Of a stretch of DNA of 7,203 bases, positions 5,206-7,203 are shown piece by piece (the stretch's first letter is position 1; each line of letters opens with the position of its first letter). This DNA comes from Bacteroidales bacterium UBA1176 (GTDB lineage Bacteria; Bacteroidota; Bacteroidia; Bacteroidales; WCHB1-69), in the NCBI GenBank assembly GCA_002311645.1, contig DBYW01000027.1, forward strand, positions 1 through 7,203. Reading direction: 5' to 3'. The notes beneath the pieces were generated by a model, which had not been told where the DNA came from, did no database searches, and saw only the letters and a program-made list of their open reading frames with translations. Both the position numbers and the translations under genes were made by a program.

Positions 5206-5433
5206 ATGAAAAAAATTCTTTTGATCGTTGCAGTCGCAGCCGCCTTTACGGTTGCAGGATGCAAGAAAACCTGTCATTGCACTACGACTCAGACTTTCCC
5301 CGGTGAGACCCCGGTGGTCACGAACACGACTGTCGTTATCGAGAAAGGCAAGTGTTCGGATATGAATGCCGAGCAGAACACCTCTTTCGATGAGGGAACG
5401 ATGTCGCAAGTCATCAAATGCGAGCAAGAGTAG
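5206..5433 (+). CDS. Small cysteine-containing lipoprotein, function unknown
   Basis: The 75-residue precursor has a clear lipoprotein signal: positively charged MKK, a hydrophobic stretch ILLIVAVAAAFTVAG, and the lipobox V16-A17-G18-C19. Processing by Lgt and Lsp would leave a mature protein of 57 residues anchored by Cys19. The mature part starts CKKTCHCTTTQ and holds four further cysteines (23, 25, 50, 72), enough for two disulfides in the periplasm or outside. I recognise no family and no catalytic motif. Lysines rather than acidic residues follow the lipid cysteine, unlike the surface-export signals described in some Bacteroidota, so retention facing the periplasm is the likelier guess. 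Start ATG 5206 is set by the signal peptide; the ATG at 5201 stops after two codons. A bidirectional terminator follows. Confidence 0.85.
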   Translation: MKKILLIVAVAAAFTVAGCKKTCHCTTTQTFPGETPVVTNTTVVIEKGKCSDMNAEQNTSFDEGTMSQVIKCEQE

Positions 5434-5457
5434 TTCCGCACGGTTTTCACTGCAAAA

Positions 5458-5492
5458 CAAAAAGGGCTGGTTTTCCGGTCCTTTTTTGTTTT
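5458..5492. terminator. Bidirectional intrinsic terminator between converging genes
   Basis: AAGGGCTGG (5462-5470) pairs with CCGGTCCTT (5475-5483) around a four-T loop, with two wobble pairs, and A-T pairs lengthen the stem outward. A T-rich tail follows on the plus strand (5482-5492), and an A-rich tract on the left (5454-5463) gives the T tail on the minus strand. It can end both the lipoprotein transcript and the FISUMP-gene transcript. Confidence 0.85.
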
Positions 5493-5521
5493 AGATATGA
5501 TGCAATGTTTTCTCTTTGGCG

Positions 5522-6934
5522 TCAGTTGCGCACGCAGCGGACAGAGAGTCCGCAGTGCTTGTCCTGGATGGCTTCCTGCCAATGTTTCCCGTAATGGTAG
5601 ATGTGGCGCATATAGATGCGGTCATTGCAGCCACCGTCTGTGGTAGTCCAGAAAGTGGCCACGCCGCCAAAAGCGTAGAAATAATGGTTAGTGGTCCCGA
5701 GGTTGCTGTAATGTCCTGCGGCTTTGGCTGAAAAGCCGGTGGCGTTGTTGGTGGAAGGGTTGCAGCCAGGAGAGCATTGATCGTAATAAGACTGCCAGCC
5801 AGTCTGTGCCGCGAATGCTTTTGCGGTGAAGAAGCTGTTGTTGTTGCATTGATATGTGCTCATACTACCGGCATAGTAGATTAGTTGCCCAAATTCGGCG
5901 TTGCTGGGTACGTGCCAGCCTTTAGGACAGATGCCCTGCACGCCCGACGGGTTGTCGCTGCTGCAAGGAGCCCCGTGCATCACGGCGGGCCAGTTGTATA
6001 AGTAACCGAAGGAGGCTACGTTGGCGGGGTTGTTGTCCGGACAATAACGATAGGGGAGGGTGAGGCTGGTGCTGTCGCCCATAGGAATCGCCTCCCCGTT
6101 CGAGTAGTGGGTCACACGGAGATTCTCCTTCATCCAGCATTGGTTGCCGATTTGCACGGTGTTGTAAACATTTCCATCCTGGTCGGTCACGGTGGGTGAA
6201 CTCGGACAGGGCAGGGTGTCGTAGTTGCCCGTTGCGTAGGCAAACTCGAGGAAGGCGGAATGTGAGGTGCTTGGAGCGTCGAAAATGTGGCTGCTTTCCA
6301 TCTCTATGCCGATGATGTTGGCGTACCCGATGTATTCCAGTTGGTCCCCGATATGGAAAGGTTGAGTGGTGTGTAATTTGGGCGTGGACGAATGGCCAGT
6401 TGTCTCCTCAACACATCCCTGATATTCTATGAGATTGGAGTTTCCGCCTTGGCACACCATTTTGATGGAGGATGTCTTGCCGTTCTGACGGGCGGTCATA
6501 AAATAGGTGCCAGTCGTGGCGAGGGCGACGCTGAAGTGATGCGTGCCTGTCGGCAGGGTCGGTTCCTGATACGTCTCTATGATGCGCCCGCTGATATCGG
6601 TGATCTCCAGCGTCACGGTTCCGGCTTCCGCTATGTGGAGATGCACATCGGTGGTGCTGTGGAACGGGTTGGGACTGTTTTGTGACAACGATAGTCCGCC
6701 GTTTCCGGTGAAGTCGTCAATGCCTGTGCTCACCTGCATCGTCAGTGTGTTGTCGGGATAGTGCAGGGTCTCCTGCCAGCCGGCGGTCAGGTTGTTCACT
6801 ACCACGCTGTTGAACTGCACGTTCTGGTTGTTGGTGTCGCGCCCGAAGAAGGTGATGGTCACCGTTTGGGCGTGCAGCAAGGAACGGAAGACAGTAATAA
6901 TAAGGATAATAGTAAATAGTAAAAGCTTCTTCAT
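5522..6934 (-). CDS. Exported FISUMP-domain protein with internal Por-type beta module
   Basis: A 470-residue secreted protein of unknown function. The start at 6934 is chosen because it gives a signal peptide, MKKLLLFTIILIITVFRSLL followed by HAQ, cleaved near residue 22; an in-frame ATG 14 codons upstream adds charged, cysteine-containing residues that would spoil it. Next comes a small beta domain (about 23-72). At about 79-160 a module LSQNSPNPF...LEITDISGRII...LPTGTHHF...GKTSSIKMV looks like a type IX secretion C-terminal domain, although it lies internally. After a linker comes the FISUMP domain (Fibrobacter succinogenes major paralogous domain, about 249-470): DQDGNVYNTVQIGNQCWMKE, YGYLYNW-like GYLYNWPAV, CPKGWHVPSNAEF, NNATGFSAKAAGHYS and the end GLSVRCVRN. 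Many cysteines suggest disulfides. Proteins with this order of parts are, from memory, frequent in Bacteroidales and often occur as paralogues. Confidence 0.92.
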   Translation of the reverse strand: MKKLLLFTIILIITVFRSLLHAQTVTITFFGRDTNNQNVQFNSVVVNNLTAGWQETLHYPDNTLTMQVSTGIDDFTGNGGLSLSQNSPNPFHSTTDVHLHIAEAGTVTLEITDISGRIIETYQEPTLPTGTHHFSVALATTGTYFMTARQNGKTSSIKMVCQGGNSNLIEYQGCVEETTGHSSTPKLHTTQPFHIGDQLEYIGYANIIGIEMESSHIFDAPSTSHSAFLEFAYATGNYDTLPCPSSPTVTDQDGNVYNTVQIGNQCWMKENLRVTHYSNGEAIPMGDSTSLTLPYRYCPDNNPANVASFGYLYNWPAVMHGAPCSSDNPSGVQGICPKGWHVPSNAEFGQLIYYAGSMSTYQCNNNSFFTAKAFAAQTGWQSYYDQCSPGCNPSTNNATGFSAKAAGHYSNLGTTNHYFYAFGGVATFWTTTDGGCNDRIYMRHIYHYGKHWQEAIQDKHCGLSVRCVRN

Positions 6935-6965
6935 ATTTTTTTCTTCTTGAATGAAAATGTCGTCA

Positions 6966-6981
6966 CAACAAGACATTGTTG
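6966..6981. repeat. Short palindrome between divergent genes
   Basis: CAACAA (6966-6971) and TTGTTG (6976-6981) form a perfect 6-bp inverted repeat with a four-base spacer, 32 bases upstream of the FISUMP gene start and about 70 bases before lepA. It could be an operator or only chance in AT-rich DNA. No TAnnTTTG box for the FISUMP gene was found in this intergenic region. Confidence 0.3.
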
Positions 6982-7036
6982 CACTATATATAAGATGCGT
7001 TTTTAATGTGAAATGTTACAAAGAAAATTTTTTTCG

Positions 7037-7044
7037 TATTTTTG
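7037..7044 (+). promoter_or_regulatory. -7 box of the lepA promoter, 7 nt before the start codon
   Basis: TATTTTTG fits TAnnTTTG exactly. Only seven bases (CCGCCTT) separate it from the lepA ATG, so transcription should begin at or within a few bases of the start codon. The -33 region is weak (GTTAC near 7015-7019). No other box lies closer to or clearly upstream of lepA. Confidence 0.6.
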
Positions 7045-7051
7045 CCGCCTT

Positions 7052-7203
7052 ATGAAAAATATTAGAAATTTCTGCATTATAGCGCATATCGACCACGGCA
7101 AGAGTACGTTGGCCGACCGTTTGTTGCAACATACCAAGACCGTCAGCGACCGCGATTTCCAAAATCAGGTGCTTGACGATATGGACCTGGAGCGTGAGCG
7201 CGG
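7052..7203 (+). CDS. lepA: LepA, elongation factor 4 (5' end only)
   Basis: Only the first 50 complete codons lie in the window, out of about 595 in the family. MKNIRNFCIIAHIDHGKSTL opens the GTPase domain with the P-loop AHIDHGKS (G1 motif, residues 11-18), and DDMDLERERG (42-51, last base of the final codon inside the window) leads into the switch I region, where GITIK would follow. The QVLDDMDLERERG wording separates LepA from the related GTPases TypA, EF-G and EF-Tu. EF-4 is a ribosome-bound GTPase linked to initiation and to ribosome movement under stress. It is transcribed divergently from the FISUMP gene. The frame is open to the window end. Confidence 0.97.
   Translation, partial: MKNIRNFCIIAHIDHGKSTLADRLLQHTKTVSDRDFQNQVLDDMDLERER

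Noticed and set aside
6935..6976. Upstream start of the FISUMP-domain gene adding MSCCDDIFIQEEKN
   Set aside because: It would put acidic and cysteine residues before the signal peptide; the internal MKKLLLF start gives a normal signal peptide.
1..7203. CRISPR arrays, tRNA or rRNA genes, insertion sequences with transposase
   Set aside because: No regularly spaced repeats, no cloverleaf-like or rRNA segments, and no transposase or integrase motifs were seen on either strand.

Overview
The window comes from a member of the Bacteroidota, most likely of the order Bacteroidales. Four lines of evidence agree: promoters of the Bacteroidota type (a TAnnTTTG -7 box), starts without Shine-Dalgarno sequences, ribosomal proteins with Bacteroidota features (for example L2 with DHPMGGGEGRASGGHPRSR), and accessory genes typical of the phylum (a DUF5362-like membrane protein and a FISUMP-domain protein with an internal Por-type module). 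The species cannot be named from the sequence.

Left part (1-3820, all minus strand). A five-gene ribosomal unit, rplC-rplD-rplW-rplB-rpsS, runs from a Bacteroidota-type promoter near 3793-3820 to a strong intrinsic terminator at 874-905. Its leader of about 115 nt contains two nested 7-bp stems and a tiny upstream reading frame. Just past the terminator, murG (3' part outside the window) starts from its own good promoter. The usual neighbours are absent: no rpsJ before rplC, no rplV/rpsC after rpsS, and no ftsW before murG. The S10 operon and the division/cell-wall (dcw) cluster are therefore both broken in this window, and the pieces abut.

Middle (3821-4527). This stretch has no credible gene. 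An AT-rich part is followed by a GC-rich island (about 4037-4445) full of inverted repeats. One perfect 13-bp GC inverted repeat encloses a separate GTAGAGACG/CGTCTCTAC palindrome. It looks like a dispersed non-coding repeat element, possibly with a second repeat nested in it.

Right part (4528-7203). Two small plus-strand genes, a DUF5362-like three-helix membrane protein and a 75-residue cysteine-containing lipoprotein, are separated by an RNA segment that can form a terminator or an H-type pseudoknot. A bidirectional terminator at 5458-5492 separates them from the converging FISUMP-domain exported protein (minus strand). Divergent from that gene is the 5' end of lepA (EF-4), whose -7 box sits only 7 nt before the start codon, suggesting a leaderless or nearly leaderless mRNA.

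Functionally the window combines translation genes (50S tunnel and peptidyl-transferase-region proteins L2, L3, L4 and L23, 30S head protein S19, EF-4), one peptidoglycan enzyme (MurG), and three envelope proteins of unknown role.
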